Source of the DNA: a virus
Reading direction: 5' to 3' (one strand)
Virus record (IMG/VR): IMGVR_UViG_3300005288_000105
Span: 1-26,650 of that record
DNA length: 26,650 bases
A program made the position numbers and the translations under genes. The notes below the pieces were generated by a model. That model was given only the letters and a program-made list of their open reading frames with translations. It did not search any database and was not told the origin of the DNA. How positions within the stretch are numbered: the stretch's first letter is position 1; each line of letters starts with the position of its first letter. Of the stretch, positions 16,764 through 24,121 are shown piece after piece.

Positions 16764-17201
16764 TTACTTAGCAGCTTTAGGGGCGTACTTAGCTTTAAGG
16801 ATTTCAGCAGTACGGTCGATTTCTGGAGCATCGGCAGTACCAGTTCCAGCAACGCCTGTTTCACTCATTAGATCAGAGTTATCAACGGCAGCCTTTTGTA
16901 CAGCGTATCCGGCAACGACAGCAGCGAATGCTTCTTCAGCAACAGCTTCTAGAGCCTTGAGGACACTTTCAACTTGAGCTTCCGGCAATACAGCAGCCAA
17001 TGCAGATTTGCGAACTTCTTGAACACGAGCAGCTTCAGCAGCTTTGAAGGTTGCTACCTCAGCTTGAACAGCTTTCAGTACTTCTTCTTGAGCAACTAGA
17101 GCTTTTTGGACTTCAGCGACAGCGGCAACAGCAGCAGCCTTTTCAACTGCAACAGCAGCGAGAACGGCTTCTTCGTGAGCAGCCTTCAGAATTGTTTCCA
17201 T
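16764..17201 (-). CDS. Probable nested scaffold protein from an internal start
   Basis: An in-frame ATG at codon 160 of the scaffold gene (METILKAAHEEAVLAAVAVE) is preceded by GAGG with 8 bases to the ATG. Translation from it gives 145 residues made almost only of the coiled-coil region. The lambda C/Nu3 pair uses the same nested design. The ribosome site and the sharp composition change just before the ATG are visible; use of the start is inferred. Confidence 0.5.
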   Translation of the reverse strand: METILKAAHEEAVLAAVAVEKAAAVAAVAEVQKALVAQEEVLKAVQAEVATFKAAEAARVQEVRKSALAAVLPEAQVESVLKALEAVAEEAFAAVVAGYAVQKAAVDNSDLMSETGVAGTGTADAPEIDRTAEILKAKYAPKAAK

Positions 17202-17678
17202 TTGAGTTTCCTCTTGTTTGATAGGTTGTTCTGGAAGAGCAGCAAAAGCTTTCTCCAGCATTTCTTGATCAGCCATAAGGGCTAGATGTTGGTCTGGAGT
17301 TAGAGCTGCGAGAGCCTTCTCCACGTCTTGGGCTTTGTACACAGACTTCATGATATCGATGGATTCAACTCTGGAGTCGATGTAATCTTTCTCAGTCGAG
17401 TCAGGATACTCTGTACGGCCATAGCCCATAACAGCAGAAAGAACTTCTGCATCGTCCCAGTACATTCCGAAGAACTTACGAAGGAACTCAGGGAATTGCA
17501 TTGTCACACTAACAGTCGAGGCTTTCTCAATTTGTTCTTGTGTAATACTGTTTGTTGCTTTGGTGATCAAAGTGGTAATCCCATTAGCTGGGCCACCTTG
17601 ATGCTTACCAACAAGGGCAACGTGTGCCCCGTCATGTTCAAACTTGATATCAGTCAAGCGACGTTTTGCGATTGTCAT
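16764..17678 (-). CDS. Capsid assembly scaffold (protease-scaffold C-terminal partner)
   Basis: A 304-residue protein. The N-terminal half (LTDIKFEHDGAHVALVGKHQ, then QFPEFLRKFFGMYWDDAEVL) resembles the part that follows the protease domain in larger XkdF-like proteins. Residues about 160-270 are a long Ala/Glu/Val/Lys coiled coil, typical of scaffolds. The last 30 residues are loose and end in a basic KAKYAPKAAK. It overlaps the protease gene by 4 bases (ATGA). An internal in-frame start at 17201 probably makes a short scaffold too. The role is to shape the procapsid and then be removed. Confidence 0.7.
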   Translation of the reverse strand: MTIAKRRLTDIKFEHDGAHVALVGKHQGGPANGITTLITKATNSITQEQIEKASTVSVTMQFPEFLRKFFGMYWDDAEVLSAVMGYGRTEYPDSTEKDYIDSRVESIDIMKSVYKAQDVEKALAALTPDQHLALMADQEMLEKAFAALPEQPIKQEETQMETILKAAHEEAVLAAVAVEKAAAVAAVAEVQKALVAQEEVLKAVQAEVATFKAAEAARVQEVRKSALAAVLPEAQVESVLKALEAVAEEAFAAVVAGYAVQKAAVDNSDLMSETGVAGTGTADAPEIDRTAEILKAKYAPKAAK

Positions 17679-18127
17679 TCTAGTTCCTCGACATTTGCCA
17701 TAGCACCAATAGAGACACCGTTGATGTCGCCAGATTTAACACCTTGCCAAAGAGCCTCACCAACTTCCGTTTCAGGGAACTTCCACCACTGTAGCCATGT
17801 GCCTTTAGTGATTGCAACACCGTTGTCCAGTGTGAAGTCAGATGGGGCAATGAAAGACTGGATAGCTTTAGCTTCTTCAGTCTCTACTTGGTGGAATAGA
17901 TAAGCTACGTTGCAATGTGCGTTGTAGTTGTCACAAGCTTTCTCGACTTCAACTGCTGTGTATGTGTCGCCATGAAGGTCAACTACATCAGGGGCGAGTA
18001 CAACGAAGAGAGCCTTGCGGTCCTCTTCATCAAGAGCTTTTGTCACTTCAACTGGTGTCTTAACTTCTTGAGAAGAGCCCCCGAAGTGTTTTTCGATTAG
18101 TTCAGCAAGTGCTTCAACGAATTTCAT
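17675..18127 (-). CDS. Prohead protease, XkdF-like (Peptidase_S78_2 type)
   Basis: A 150-residue protein matching XkdF-like phage proteases: LFVVLAPDVVDLHGDTYTAV, then VAYLFHQVETEEAKAIQSF, the IAPSDFTLDNGVAITKGTWL block and a final VKSGDINGVSIGAMANVEE. The histidine in YLFHQ and the serine in GVSIG are plausible catalytic residues of the herpesvirus-protease-like fold. Many XkdF proteins are longer; here the rest is encoded by the next, overlapping gene. It would mature the procapsid by cleaving scaffold and capsid proteins. Confidence 0.8.
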   Translation of the reverse strand: MKFVEALAELIEKHFGGSSQEVKTPVEVTKALDEEDRKALFVVLAPDVVDLHGDTYTAVEVEKACDNYNAHCNVAYLFHQVETEEAKAIQSFIAPSDFTLDNGVAITKGTWLQWWKFPETEVGEALWQGVKSGDINGVSIGAMANVEELE

Positions 18128-18136
18128 TGTGGCTCC

Positions 18137-19588
18137 TTATGCATTGTTTGCGGCAGAGTTATCTTTCCCAGATGCTTTCTTAGAAGCTCCATTTCCAACC
18201 CCAGCCAACCCGGCTTGGGAATCCCCACCCATGATCTCTTCTTTATCGATTGGAGCATCATCAGGTTTGACAGGAACTTTAAGAGCGGCACGAATCTTGT
18301 TCGCCATAGGACGGTCAAGTTCAAGAGCCCCAACAGAACCCATACGTTGGATTGCTTTGGAGAATTCATCAAGGTCAACTTCATCAAGATCACCGTAAAC
18401 CAGCTTAGGTAGTTTAGCGTCAGAGGCTTCACCGTTCAGTGCAAACAGTTGAGGGATCAAGTCTTTGTTGATAACGTCAGCGATTTCTTGAAGACGTGCT
18501 TCAATCGCCATTGCCATAATGTTTGTTTTTGCACCAGCAAGCGAGAAGCTACCAACACTATCTTGTCCGAGTTTCAGTACGTCAGCGAACAATGCTGTCA
18601 GGATTTTGTTGTCCCAACGTTTGATGATTGCGTCTGTGTCATACATCTTGGCACCCTGTGTCGAAGTCAGTTCAAACTTGAACAATGGCTGTCGGCTTTC
18701 AGGGTCGAATTGTTGTGGCAGGATCAAACCAGCTTGTTCATTCATCTGAATGTTTCGGATGACGTTCTGGTAGTATTGATAAATCTTTGCTTCAGCAGGG
18801 CTTGCGTCAGCAGACATATAACGTGGAGGCAAGTACAGAGTTGGCATACCAACCATGTCTCGGCTAACACCAATCGACTCTTGTTCTTCGATTAGGCAGC
18901 GATACTTCCAAGCATAGTACGCAGCACGTAGTGGCGAGTTACCTTCCGGGTTATCACGTTCTGCGTCCACACGGATCAGCAAGAACTTCTTACGGGGAAT
19001 GTCAATCATGCCAGTGCTGTTGATAGCATTGAGATTCAGGTAGCGTTCAGCTCCTTGAATCGCTGTGAGGCTTTGCTGGACGCCTAGAAGGTTACGTCCG
19101 TCTTCACTGTACAGCCACTTGTAGATCGTGTCCTGTGAGCGAATAGGGAGCTTCTTGATGCCAATCTTACCATCACTATATTTAGAGCCTGTCGAAGCGT
19201 CACGACGGCGGTAGACTTTCTCGTGAACCGAGAAGCCATAAGTTAGTGCAGATGTAGACTCTTGAATGAAGCTACGCCAAGTGTGTTCCATATCATCCAG
19301 ACATTCCTCTAGGAATTGACCACGACTTTTCATCGCAGCATCTGGAGCAGGCCCAAGGTCGGTTGTCCATTCAACGCGGCTGATCATCATCTTGAATAGA
19401 GAAAGAGCAGCAGCAATTGTTACATCCGAAGCCATCGTTCGGAAAGTCTTGCAAGCTTCAGGGAACCGTAGTTCTCTTCGAGCTTCTTCGTTAATGCGAC
19501 CACCAGCCATTTTCAGACCGGTAGTTCCCATTTCACTAAGACGCAAACGAGGCAAAGGAGTTTCTGCTTTTTCAATTAGTTCAGTCAT
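18137..19588 (-). CDS. Portal protein, Mu gp29-like (DUF935)
   Basis: A 483-residue protein following the terminase by 9 bases. Portal features are FRTMASDVTIAAALSLFKMM (helical wing), TSALTYGFSVHEKVYRRRD, the FLLIRVDAERDNPEGNSPLR crown-side motif and YYAWKYRCLIEEQES; LTSTQGAKMYD and LAGAKTNIMAM follow. This is the DUF935/Mu gp29 portal pattern. Twelve copies form the packaging ring and bind the terminase. The last 45 residues are Gly/Ala/Lys-rich and probably disordered. Length is normal. Confidence 0.88.
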   Translation of the reverse strand: MTELIEKAETPLPRLRLSEMGTTGLKMAGGRINEEARRELRFPEACKTFRTMASDVTIAAALSLFKMMISRVEWTTDLGPAPDAAMKSRGQFLEECLDDMEHTWRSFIQESTSALTYGFSVHEKVYRRRDASTGSKYSDGKIGIKKLPIRSQDTIYKWLYSEDGRNLLGVQQSLTAIQGAERYLNLNAINSTGMIDIPRKKFLLIRVDAERDNPEGNSPLRAAYYAWKYRCLIEEQESIGVSRDMVGMPTLYLPPRYMSADASPAEAKIYQYYQNVIRNIQMNEQAGLILPQQFDPESRQPLFKFELTSTQGAKMYDTDAIIKRWDNKILTALFADVLKLGQDSVGSFSLAGAKTNIMAMAIEARLQEIADVINKDLIPQLFALNGEASDAKLPKLVYGDLDEVDLDEFSKAIQRMGSVGALELDRPMANKIRAALKVPVKPDDAPIDKEEIMGGDSQAGLAGVGNGASKKASGKDNSAANNA

Positions 19589-19597
19589 AACCTCGCC

Positions 19598-21082
19598 TTA
19601 TGTGTGGTAGACCCTGAAAGGATTCACTTGCAACATTTCTGGAACAGTGAAGTCAGGGATATGAAGTTCTGTGGAAAGAGCATGGAAGGCATCAGACGTG
19701 GCGTCAACCATGTCGTCCTTAATGTTCCTGCTACCATCGAAACGTACAAGTTCCGAGAAGTAGTCAGCATTCCACTCAGCAGTTACAACTTCGACACTGC
19801 CAGATTCTGCAACAGCAGCAAATGGGGCGAATCGAGTAACTTTGGATTTGTTTGTTTGTTTCATCTTTGCGTAGAAGCCATGTTCAGCTAGGTCACGGAT
19901 CATCTGGGCAGCATAAGCTTTACCAGCAGCACCGGGGTCGCACGGGATAATGATTTGAACATCATCCCCATCTGCAATAGCTGTTTCAAGGATCATGTCG
20001 AATACACCACCATGTCTGCGTCTGTCACGAACTACGTGTTCAATTGTGTAAGTGCCTGCAAGGGTCTTACTCATCAACACACCGGCTGTCCAGTCGGGGT
20101 TCTTGTTCGTCTCAGATTCTACAGTACCGGAGATATCCCATGCTCGCACTCTCTTAATTGCTTTAAGAGCTGGATAGGGAGTCATTTGGACCCACTCTTC
20201 TTTGAAGTAACCAGAGCCTTCTTCTCGTGCAAGCCAACTACCGTGAAGTAGTCGAGCTTTCTCAACACGGCCAAGACCTTTCAAGAAGGCAACATAACCG
20301 GGATCGATCTTACACAGGACAGGGTTGTCAAATACGTTTGCAGAAATGAAGCAGAAGCTTAGAGGTTGAATCTGATTTGGGTCATCTTCAGGAAGATCGG
20401 GAATAGAATACTTTTCCCAAAGTTCTGCGTGTGAATCACCCCAGATCATTTTATTATTGTCACGGATGAACCATCGTTTGATGCCATCACGTTCAGGAAT
20501 CGGAATACCTGTCTCTGGATCAAGCCACCAATCCAACCAATGACGCAAGAAGGCATCATAGTCGGGGTTGCAAGTGATCTTCATGTGTGGTTTTACTTCG
20601 GGACATTCAGGGTTACGCATACGAGACATCAGGTAAACTACCATCGACTCATCAAATTGCTGTCCTTCGTCCACGAGGAATTTGTTCAATTCCCAACCTT
20701 GGAAGTTCTCTTGGTCTTTTGGGTTCTCAAAGTGACGAAGATAGATACGGGCACCAGACGAGAATACGAAGTGGTGATCCTTATCACGCCATCTAACTTT
20801 TGGGTCAATCAGACGGAATAGCTTCTCAGCTTTCTCGTGAAGACCACCCGGACCTTTAAGTTGTGGTGTAGTTCTACGAACCATACAACCACGGAAGGTT
20901 GGAATATTGATATACCGCAGGAAGTCCATTACACCAAGATACGACTTACCAGCACCAGCAGCACCACCGAATACGGTAATGTTTGCATCAGAGTGCATGA
21001 AGTCGTATTGCTTAGGGGATTTAGGACCGATGATGTTCGTGTCCAGATTGAACTCTGGATAAACTTTCGGCTTAAGAACCAT
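19598..21082 (-). CDS. Terminase large subunit
   Basis: A 494-residue packaging motor. Walker A is GGAAGAGKS at residues 39-47; an arginine-rich segment (MVRRTTPQLKGPGG) follows; Walker B is FLVDEG at 135-140. The C-terminal RNase H-like nuclease begins at RVRAWDISGT with its first metal aspartate and has later acidic residues around IIIPCDPGAAGKAY and DMVDATSDAFHAL. It cuts and pumps DNA through the portal encoded next. An AGGAGG site lies about 6 bases before the ATG. The promoter at 21169-21196 is the nearest upstream. The gene before it is not a terminase small subunit. Confidence 0.97.
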   Translation of the reverse strand: MVLKPKVYPEFNLDTNIIGPKSPKQYDFMHSDANITVFGGAAGAGKSYLGVMDFLRYINIPTFRGCMVRRTTPQLKGPGGLHEKAEKLFRLIDPKVRWRDKDHHFVFSSGARIYLRHFENPKDQENFQGWELNKFLVDEGQQFDESMVVYLMSRMRNPECPEVKPHMKITCNPDYDAFLRHWLDWWLDPETGIPIPERDGIKRWFIRDNNKMIWGDSHAELWEKYSIPDLPEDDPNQIQPLSFCFISANVFDNPVLCKIDPGYVAFLKGLGRVEKARLLHGSWLAREEGSGYFKEEWVQMTPYPALKAIKRVRAWDISGTVESETNKNPDWTAGVLMSKTLAGTYTIEHVVRDRRRHGGVFDMILETAIADGDDVQIIIPCDPGAAGKAYAAQMIRDLAEHGFYAKMKQTNKSKVTRFAPFAAVAESGSVEVVTAEWNADYFSELVRFDGSRNIKDDMVDATSDAFHALSTELHIPDFTVPEMLQVNPFRVYHT

Positions 21083-21168
21083 CGATGCCTCCTGTGGTTT
21101 AGGCCGTTGCAGCCTTATAGGATGAGGTGTGCGAGGGATAACTATTAATTATCTCTCTGTATATGCCC

Positions 21169-21196
21169 ATTCTACATTGGAATTTGTAGTTGTCAA
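21169..21196 (-). promoter_or_regulatory. Sigma70-type promoter for the head operon
   Basis: On the minus strand TTGACA (21191-21196), a 16-base spacer and TAGAAT (21169-21174), with the start of transcription expected near 21162, about 80 bases before the terminase ATG. Downstream of the -10 box is GGGCATATACAG, close to GACCATATACAA after the promoter at 26401. The -35 box overlaps one arm of an inverted repeat. Confidence 0.85.
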
Positions 21197-21242
21197 CCCC
21201 TTAGACATAAAACATTCAAGTATTTCACATTTAAGGGGTTGA
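21193..21242. repeat. 11-bp inverted repeat beside the terminase promoter
   Basis: TCAACCCCTTA (21193-21203) and TAAGGGGTTGA (21232-21242) are perfect inverted copies with a 28-base AT-rich spacer. The terminase-proximal arm shares bases with the -35 box. The loop is too long and no T-run follows in either direction, so an operator is more likely than a terminator. Confidence 0.7.
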
Positions 21243-21253
21243 GTCAACAAGTT

Positions 21254-21499
21254 TTACGCTTTCAATGCTGCGATGATTGCGTTGATCTTAGCTTTATTGA
21301 TGTTAGCTAGTGCCATTGTTGTAGCAGGGTCAGTAGCGTCTGCTGTTGCAATGGCAGAAAGTGCCGCAACCTCGGTCTTCGTTTTGATGGCTGTAGCACC
21401 ATCCTTCAGCATGTTGTCAAAGCTTCCAGTTACAGCGGCCTCATAGAAGCCAAGCTGGGAGATTACTGCAATCAATTGATCACGGGTAAGAGTAGCCAT
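21254..21499 (-). CDS. Small protein of unknown function (81 residues)
   Basis: MATLTRDQLIAVISQLGFYE, then an Ala/Thr-rich helical region (ALSAIATADATDPATTMALA) and a basic end (INKAKINAIIAALKA). No signal peptide, membrane segment or cysteine is seen. An AAGGAAAA site precedes the ATG. It follows the esterase gene by 16 bases, so the two are probably co-transcribed. I do not recognise a family; a small virion protein is possible. Confidence 0.75.
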   Translation of the reverse strand: MATLTRDQLIAVISQLGFYEAAVTGSFDNMLKDGATAIKTKTEVAALSAIATADATDPATTMALANINKAKINAIIAALKA

Positions 21500-21515
21500 T
21501 TGTATTTTCCTTTTG

Positions 21516-22793
21516 TTATGCAGCTTTTGCTGCTAGTTGACTGATTTTAATAGTCCCAGACATTGGGATATTTTGACTTGCATATACAGACACACGCACT
21601 TTAACTTCAGTGGCGGTTCCTGTGATTACAGCAGTAGGTGTTTCTTGAACACCATCTACTTTAACGTTGCTCATTGGGAAGCCGTCTTGGTAACGGTCAC
21701 AGCACTTAACGTTGAACGTTGCACCATCGACTACACGAAGATCGAGACTTACACCTAGACATCCAACCATTTCAAACTCAATGTTAGCCACAGCTTTAAT
21801 GTTTGCAGCAGTCTTGGCATCAGCTAGAGTCACCACTTGTTCAAAGGTGAAGAGAGCGCCAGAGGTTGTTGGAGTACCAGAAAACTTGAATACTTGCTTC
21901 TCACCGACTGTTGTGACTTCCTTAGAAGCTACAACACTCATTCCAGTCCAAGAGCTACCAGCTACTGTATAACCTGTTGCTACGTCACCAGTGGTGTTAG
22001 CAGAACCAGACTTAGTACCTGTAGTACCAGTCAGCAATGCATTGGTGTTGAGTTGCCCGAATGGGTTTGTAGCAGCGACATAGGTGCTAGAGTATTTAGG
22101 CAAGATTACAGGAGTGTTAAACAAATCCTGAATCTCAGTAGCAATAGCTTGTCCCATGATGCGAGCGCCGTATGGGGAAGGGTGGAGGCCATCGACTGTT
22201 GTGTTGGCTGTGTCTAGCATCTTATCGTAGAGGTCTACAACGCGGACTCCAAGGCTTGGAAGGTAAGACTTCATCCATGCACGGGTTTGGTCATGAATCG
22301 CCTGACGTGGTGCTGTGAGGACGTTAGCGCCACCACGTGGAGTCTCAGCAATGAAGATGACGATCTTACCAGCTTCTTTAAGCTTGGCAATGACGTGTTC
22401 GATGTTCTGTTGAGTCTGAGCAAGTGTAAAGTCGGCTGTACGGTCGTTAGTCGAGATAAGACAGATAACAACGTCAGCGGCAGATGCAGTTACTGTTGCG
22501 ACACGTGCGGCCCACTGAGCAGAAGTATCGCCCCCAACTCCGAAGTTAAATGCGGGATCAAAGCAAATACGTCCACTGGTATATTGACCTAGCCAAGAAG
22601 CATAGCCATAGTTCTCTGTGAATTTGTTTGGAGCTGTACCGCTGGAACAGTTGGCTGTACGGCTATCGCCATAGATAGCAATGTTACGGCGAAGGGGCTT
22701 AACACTTGCACTGGACAGAAGTCCATCCTTGATGATGCCATCAAGCCCGATGGATGCTAGGGCAGCCAGCATGGCGTTTGGTGTAAGGTTCAT
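21516..22793 (-). CDS. SGNH/GDSL-type esterase, probably virion-associated
   Basis: A 425-residue protein. Block I is IAIYGDSRTANC, with the nucleophile serine at about residue 44; block II is FGVGGDT; block III is LISTNDR; block V is DGLHPSPYGARIM with the Asp-x-x-His pair. This is an SGNH hydrolase, residues about 37-205. The C-terminal half (about 215-425) is beta-rich, Thr/Val/Gly-heavy and probably a carbohydrate-binding or oligomerisation domain. The first 35 residues are a helical leader, not a clear signal peptide. It probably removes acyl groups from host surface polysaccharide at adsorption; the substrate cannot be read. It lies apart from the tail-fibre gene. Confidence 0.85.
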   Translation of the reverse strand: MNLTPNAMLAALASIGLDGIIKDGLLSSASVKPLRRNIAIYGDSRTANCSSGTAPNKFTENYGYASWLGQYTSGRICFDPAFNFGVGGDTSAQWAARVATVTASAADVVICLISTNDRTADFTLAQTQQNIEHVIAKLKEAGKIVIFIAETPRGGANVLTAPRQAIHDQTRAWMKSYLPSLGVRVVDLYDKMLDTANTTVDGLHPSPYGARIMGQAIATEIQDLFNTPVILPKYSSTYVAATNPFGQLNTNALLTGTTGTKSGSANTTGDVATGYTVAGSSWTGMSVVASKEVTTVGEKQVFKFSGTPTTSGALFTFEQVVTLADAKTAANIKAVANIEFEMVGCLGVSLDLRVVDGATFNVKCCDRYQDGFPMSNVKVDGVQETPTAVITGTATEVKVRVSVYASQNIPMSGTIKISQLAAKAA

Positions 22794-22830
22794 ATATGTT
22801 CCTCGGTAATTAATTAGGCCAGAACGGCAA

Positions 22831-22858
22831 AAGCCCCAACACGTGAATGTCGGGGCTT
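22831..22858 (-). terminator. Rho-independent terminator between tRNA island and esterase gene
   Basis: On the minus strand AAGCCCCGACA pairs with TGTTGGGGCTT (11 bp with one G-U) around a TTCACG loop, followed by TTGCC so that the RNA has CUUUU at the stem end. It would end the tRNA transcript about 90 bases after tRNA-Phe. Confidence 0.75.
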
Positions 22859-22949
22859 GCTTTCAGGATTATTCATCCTTAATAATGGCAGACAGACTTA
22901 GATTGATTGCACGAAGCAATGTCCGAGTGGATAAGTCGTCTGCGTCATT

Positions 22950-23025
22950 TGGTGCATACTCTTGGAATCGAACCAAGTCATCTGGGGTTTCAAGCCAGCG
23001 CTTCTACCAAGTTAGCTTAGAATGC
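22950..23025 (-). tRNA. tRNA-Phe(GAA)
   Basis: A 76-base cloverleaf with encoded CCA. The anticodon loop is TTGAAAC on a CTGGC/CCCAG stem with a C-C mismatch at the top. The T-arm is CTTGG-TTCGATT-CCAAG; the acceptor has one T-T mismatch. Last gene of the island. Confidence 0.88.
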
Positions 23026-23029
23026 AATT

Positions 23030-23103
23030 TGGTGCTTCTTGATGGAATCGAACCACCGTAGCCACCGTGTAAGGATGGCGTTCTACCATTAAACTAAAGA
23101 AGC
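23030..23103 (-). tRNA. tRNA-Val(TAC)
   Basis: A 74-base gene with CCA encoded. Acceptor GCTTCTT/AAGAAGC is perfect; the anticodon loop is CTTACAC on CCATC/GGTGG. Four bases separate it from tRNA-Phe, a gap typical of a shared precursor. Confidence 0.9.
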
Positions 23104-23107
23104 AAAT

Positions 23108-23183
23108 TGGTGCGGGATTAGGGAGTCGAACCCTAGTTCCTCGGGTGGAAGCCGAGAGTATTAGACCTCTATACGAATCACGC
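23108..23183 (-). tRNA. tRNA-Gly(TCC)
   Basis: A 76-base gene with CCA. The anticodon stem CTCGG/CCGAG carries the loop CTTCCAC. The acceptor GCGTGAT/ATCCCGC has one T-C mismatch. D and T arms are normal. Confidence 0.88.
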
Positions 23184-23188
23184 ATGTT

Positions 23189-23264
23189 TGGAGCCATCTA
23201 TGGGAGTCGAACCCATCTATTACTGGTTTGCAATCAGCACCCTAACCGCTCAGGCAAGAAGGAC
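23189..23264 (-). tRNA. tRNA-Cys(GCA), with a weak acceptor stem
   Basis: A 76-base gene: anticodon loop TTGCAAA, T73 as expected for cysteine, encoded CCA. The acceptor (GTCCTTC against AGATGGC) has only three Watson-Crick pairs plus two G-U pairs and two mismatches, and the anticodon stem has an A-C mismatch. It may be decayed or need host editing. Confidence 0.7.
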
Positions 23265-23271
23265 ATAAATT

Positions 23272-23345
23272 TGGTGGACCGTCAGGGAGTCAAACCCTGC
23301 CTTCCGCAGTGCAAGTGCGGCGAACTATCGAAATTCTTACAGCCC
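23272..23345 (-). tRNA. tRNA-Ala(TGC)
   Basis: A 74-base gene with CCA. Anticodon stem CCGCA/TGCGG, loop CTTGCAC. The acceptor GGGCTGT/ACGGTCC is complete but uses G-U pairs. The T-loop is TTTGACT, with T in place of the nearly invariant C56. Confidence 0.85.
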
Positions 23346-23349
23346 AAAT

Positions 23350-23424
23350 TGGTGTGAGGTGGAGATTCGAACTCCAACAACCGTTTCACAGACGGAAGTG
23401 CCAGCCAGTGGCAACGGCCTCACC
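23350..23424 (-). tRNA. tRNA-His(GTG), one acceptor pair short
   Basis: The anticodon loop CTGTGAA on a TCCGT/ACGGT stem gives His. The acceptor is GTGAGG/CCTCAC, six pairs instead of seven, the position before CCA is A instead of the histidine-specific C73, and the D-loop is very short. A G at 23424 could serve as the extra 5' G. Possibly functional, possibly decaying. Confidence 0.62.
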
Positions 23425-23562
23425 ATTGAATCTTGCCTTGCGGCTACATCGCGTTTGCTGCCAGTGGCTCTACTTAGCAAGTTCTTCACGAGGTTCGTAG
23501 CTGGTACGATGTTTCCAATCACTGCACGAATGCTTTCATGTATAACACCTTTTCAACAAAAT
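23425..23562. other. Spacer in the tRNA island, no gene seen
   Basis: 138 bases between tRNA-His and tRNA-Pro. The longest open frame on the minus strand would start at a GTG without a ribosome site and run through tRNA-His, so it is not supported. No complete tRNA fold was found. Confidence 0.5.
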
Positions 23563-23637
23563 TGGTCACGGGGGAGAATTTCGAAATCTCGACCTCTAGG
23601 TTCCAAACCCAGCTCTCTGCCTCTGAGATACCCCGAG
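23563..23637 (-). tRNA. tRNA-Pro(TGG)
   Basis: A 75-base gene with CCA, starting with C like bacterial proline tRNAs. The anticodon loop is TTTGGAA on CTGGG/CCTAG. The acceptor CTCGGGG/CCCCGTG has one T-T mismatch and the top T-stem pair is T-T. Confidence 0.85.
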
Positions 23638-23720
23638 TTGTATATTTGAACAACTGACTTCGCTCTGCATGCAGACTGTCGTCATCAACCACTAGCATAA
23701 CGTGCAGTGTTGTTCATAAT

Positions 23721-23805
23721 TGGTGGTTCATCTAGGACTCGAACCTAGGATGTATCGTTGTGCCGGGTTACAGCCGGTAGTCTTCGCCGCTCGACTCAAT
23801 GAACC
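23721..23805 (-). tRNA. tRNA-Tyr(GTA)
   Basis: An 85-base class II gene with a long variable arm, as usual for bacterial tyrosine tRNA. The acceptor GGTTCAT/ATGAACC is perfect, the anticodon loop is CTGTAAC and CCA is encoded. Confidence 0.92.
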
Positions 23806-23811
23806 ATTGTT

Positions 23812-23888
23812 TGGCTGGCACTATAGGACTCGAACCTATCATCTGCTGGTTAACAGCCAGCGACCCACGCCCGGTGAGATCAATGCCA
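23812..23888 (-). tRNA. tRNA-Asn(GTT)
   Basis: A 77-base gene with CCA and G73. Anticodon stem GCTGG/CCAGC, loop CTGTTAA; acceptor TGGCATT/AGTGCCA with one G-U pair. Confidence 0.92.
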
Positions 23889-23914
23889 ATGTAATTAGTC
23901 CATGGATTCATTAA

Positions 23915-23932
23915 AGTGAGCATGGCCTCACT
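23915..23932. other. Spacer hairpin (AGTGAG/CTCACT)
   Basis: A perfect 6-bp stem with a six-base loop in the 70-base spacer between tRNA-Asn and tRNA-Met. No U-run follows, so it is more likely a processing or stabilising hairpin than a terminator. Confidence 0.4.
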
Positions 23933-23958
23933 ACAACATGGGGAGCAACCCAGTGTTT

Positions 23959-24035
23959 TGGTTGCGGGTACAGGATTTGAACCTGTGGCATGAGGCTTAT
24001 GAAGCCCCTGTTCTACCAGACTGAACTAACCCGCA
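23959..24035 (-). tRNA. tRNA with CAT anticodon (Met, or Ile2 if modified)
   Basis: A 77-base gene with CCA. Acceptor TGCGGGT/ACCCGCA is perfect; the loop is TTCATAA on GGGGC/GCCTC. It lacks the initiator features (mismatched first pair, GGG/CCC stem), so it is an elongator Met or an Ile tRNA requiring lysidine at C34. Confidence 0.88.
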
Positions 24036-24041
24036 ATAATT

Positions 24042-24116
24042 TGGTTCCCGATGATTGATTCGAACAATCGACCTACCGCTTATCAAGCAGTTGCTCTACC
24101 GCTGAGCTAATCGGGA
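24042..24116 (-). tRNA. tRNA-Ile(GAT)
   Basis: A 75-base gene with CCA. Acceptor TCCCGAT/ATCGGGA is perfect, the D-arm is the standard AGCTCAGCGGTAGAGC and the anticodon loop is TTGATAA. Confidence 0.93.
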
Positions 24117-24121
24117 ATTAG

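Noticed and set aside
21193-21242. A terminator after the 81-residue gene
   Set aside because: The inverted repeat has a 28-base loop and no U-run; its overlap with the -35 box favours an operator.
23337-23522. A 61-codon minus-strand frame across tRNA-His and its spacer
   Set aside because: It begins at a GTG without a ribosome site and runs through a tRNA gene.
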